Positions 63,314-64,000 of a stretch of DNA of 64,000 nucleotides are shown piece after piece (position 1 is the stretch's first letter; the number at the start of each line of letters is the position of its first letter). A program made the position numbers and the translations under genes. Below the pieces are notes generated by a model that saw nothing but the letters and a program-made list of their open reading frames with translations, made no database searches and was not told the origin of the DNA. Origin of the DNA: Hyaloscypha bicolor E (Eukaryota > Ascomycota > Leotiomycetes > Helotiales > Hyaloscyphaceae). Where the stretch lies: assembly GCF_002865645.1 (NCBI RefSeq), contig NW_020194515.1, positions 992,001 to 1,056,000 of the forward strand, written 5' to 3'.

Positions 63314-64000
63314 TCACAACTTCGACGCTCTCAACTTCGTACTATCCGTCCTCCTCCCCTCATCCGCCTGCTCAGCGACCGTAAGATCCGGTAACACAGC
63401 CGGCATGATTCTTCTCGGCACCGCCCCTGGGACAACAGAGTACTTCGAGAAATCCGTAACGCCCTTGTAACCCCTGAGAAAATCCTCATCAAGTTCCAAC
63501 TGCCCATTGACCCTCTCAACAGGCGCCTCCAACATCGCAAGAATAGCATCCGAATATATCGTTGGCTTCCGCAGATCTTTGACAGAATCCGGATCGGTCC
63601 TAGTAATCTGGCCCGTCGCAGCAGATTCAATGGAACATGCTGGCCAGATGCTAGTTATCGCCATATTTTTCTTCCCCTCTCTCTCCCAATCCATCGCCAA
63701 ACCCTTGGTCAGAACGCTCATCCCAACTTTCCCCATGGCGTATGCAGTTTTGCCTCGAAAGAAGCGCGAGTATATCGGTGGGCTAACGACGATTATCCGA
63801 CCTTTCCAGCCATTGGCTTTGAAGTATGGCAGGGAGGATTGCACTGAAGCGTACAGACCGAGCGCATTGACAGATTGCATGAGCTGATATCGCTTCGTTG
63901 GTGTGTTCTCTACAGATGCCCACCAGATAGCTCCTGGATTGTAGATCAAGACGTCGAGGTGGCCGTAGACTTTCACGGTTTGATCCACCATCCTCTGGAT
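63314..64000 (-). CDS. Short-chain dehydrogenase/reductase, HSDL2-like, C-terminal part
   Basis: The frame is open to the window edge, so the N-terminal Rossmann motif (TGxxxGIG) and the start lie outside. The visible part shows the SDR middle and C-terminal: LDVLIYNPGAIWWASVEN (the NAG-like strand 4 position), RIIVVSPPI (strand 5 with the catalytic Ser), then TAYAMGKVGMSVLTKGLAMD with the Tyr-x-x-x-Lys active site, and SIWPACSIESAAT. The substrate is unknown; HSDL2 relatives are often peroxisomal or mitochondrial. No stop or shift is seen in the visible 228 codons. Confidence 0.82.
   Translation of the reverse strand: MQRMVDQTVKVYGHLDVLIYNPGAIWWASVENTPTKRYQLMQSVNALGLYASVQSSLPYFKANGWKGRIIVVSPPIYSRFFRGKTAYAMGKVGMSVLTKGLAMDWEREGKKNMAITSIWPACSIESAATGQITRTDPDSVKDLRKPTIYSDAILAMLEAPVERVNGQLELDEDFLRGYKGVTDFSKYSVVPGAVPRRIMPAVLPDLTVAEQADEGRRTDSTKLRASKL

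Overview
This window looks like nuclear DNA of a filamentous ascomycete, most likely a Leotiomycete (Helotiales-like). The lineage call is inference. What shows directly is fungal gene structure: short 45-75 nt introns with GTAAGT-type donors and TAG/CAG acceptors. The gene content is also fungal: a TRI12-type efflux pump with eight introns, a HET/NB-ARC/TPR NLR-like gene, SEC72, a fungal phenylalanine ammonia-lyase, a GPI-type cupredoxin and a small secreted cysteine-rich protein. Between the genes lie AT-rich, transition-riddled transposon remnants, as expected where repeat-induced point mutation (RIP) acts. I saw no tRNA, rRNA or CRISPR.

Layout. 0-0.5 kb: the 3' end of a T5orf172 (GIY-YIG family) gene. 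0.95-5.1 kb: three copies of an unusual family that joins about 13-15 pentapeptide-type repeats to an F-box-like segment; two copies are intact and divergent, one is broken. 5.7-6.3 kb: a broken multi-pass membrane gene. 7.6-8.4 kb: a secreted cupredoxin. 10.0-14.1 kb: a divergent pair, a TRI12-like MFS pump and a TauD/TfdA-like 2-oxoglutarate dioxygenase. 14.1-18.1 kb: a transposon-rich AT-rich block holding one small secreted cysteine-rich gene (effector-like) between a TA-flanked inverted-repeat element and a hAT-type MITE with a perfect 8-bp target duplication. 18.4-20.2 kb: a sugar transporter with a frameshift and a nonsense codon. 22.2-25.0 kb: a HET-NB-ARC-TPR gene interrupted by one TGA. 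25-33 kb: gene-poor, with a 50-nt poly-C run and a palindrome cluster.

33-44.5 kb: SEC72, then a run of minus-strand orphan genes, several sharing a 50-60 residue helical module. 44.8-49.1 kb: a divergent housekeeping pair, a NIPA-type Mg2+ transporter and a WDR70-like WD40 protein. 49.8-52.0 kb: two more decayed copies of the pentapeptide/F-box-like family. 53.3-56.4 kb: an MFS drug transporter and an NAD(P)-binding protein. 58.5-61.0 kb: phenylalanine ammonia-lyase with a minisatellite tail. 61.2-62.8 kb: a TA-flanked transposon with a second inverted-repeat element nested in it. 63.3-64 kb: the C-terminal part of a short-chain dehydrogenase.

Overall, conserved housekeeping genes alternate with fast-evolving accessory segments. 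About ten loci read as broken genes. They are either real pseudogenes or assembly errors; several sit at homopolymers, so raw reads would decide. Exon boundaries were worked out by hand from frame and splice consensus and have not been checked against transcripts.
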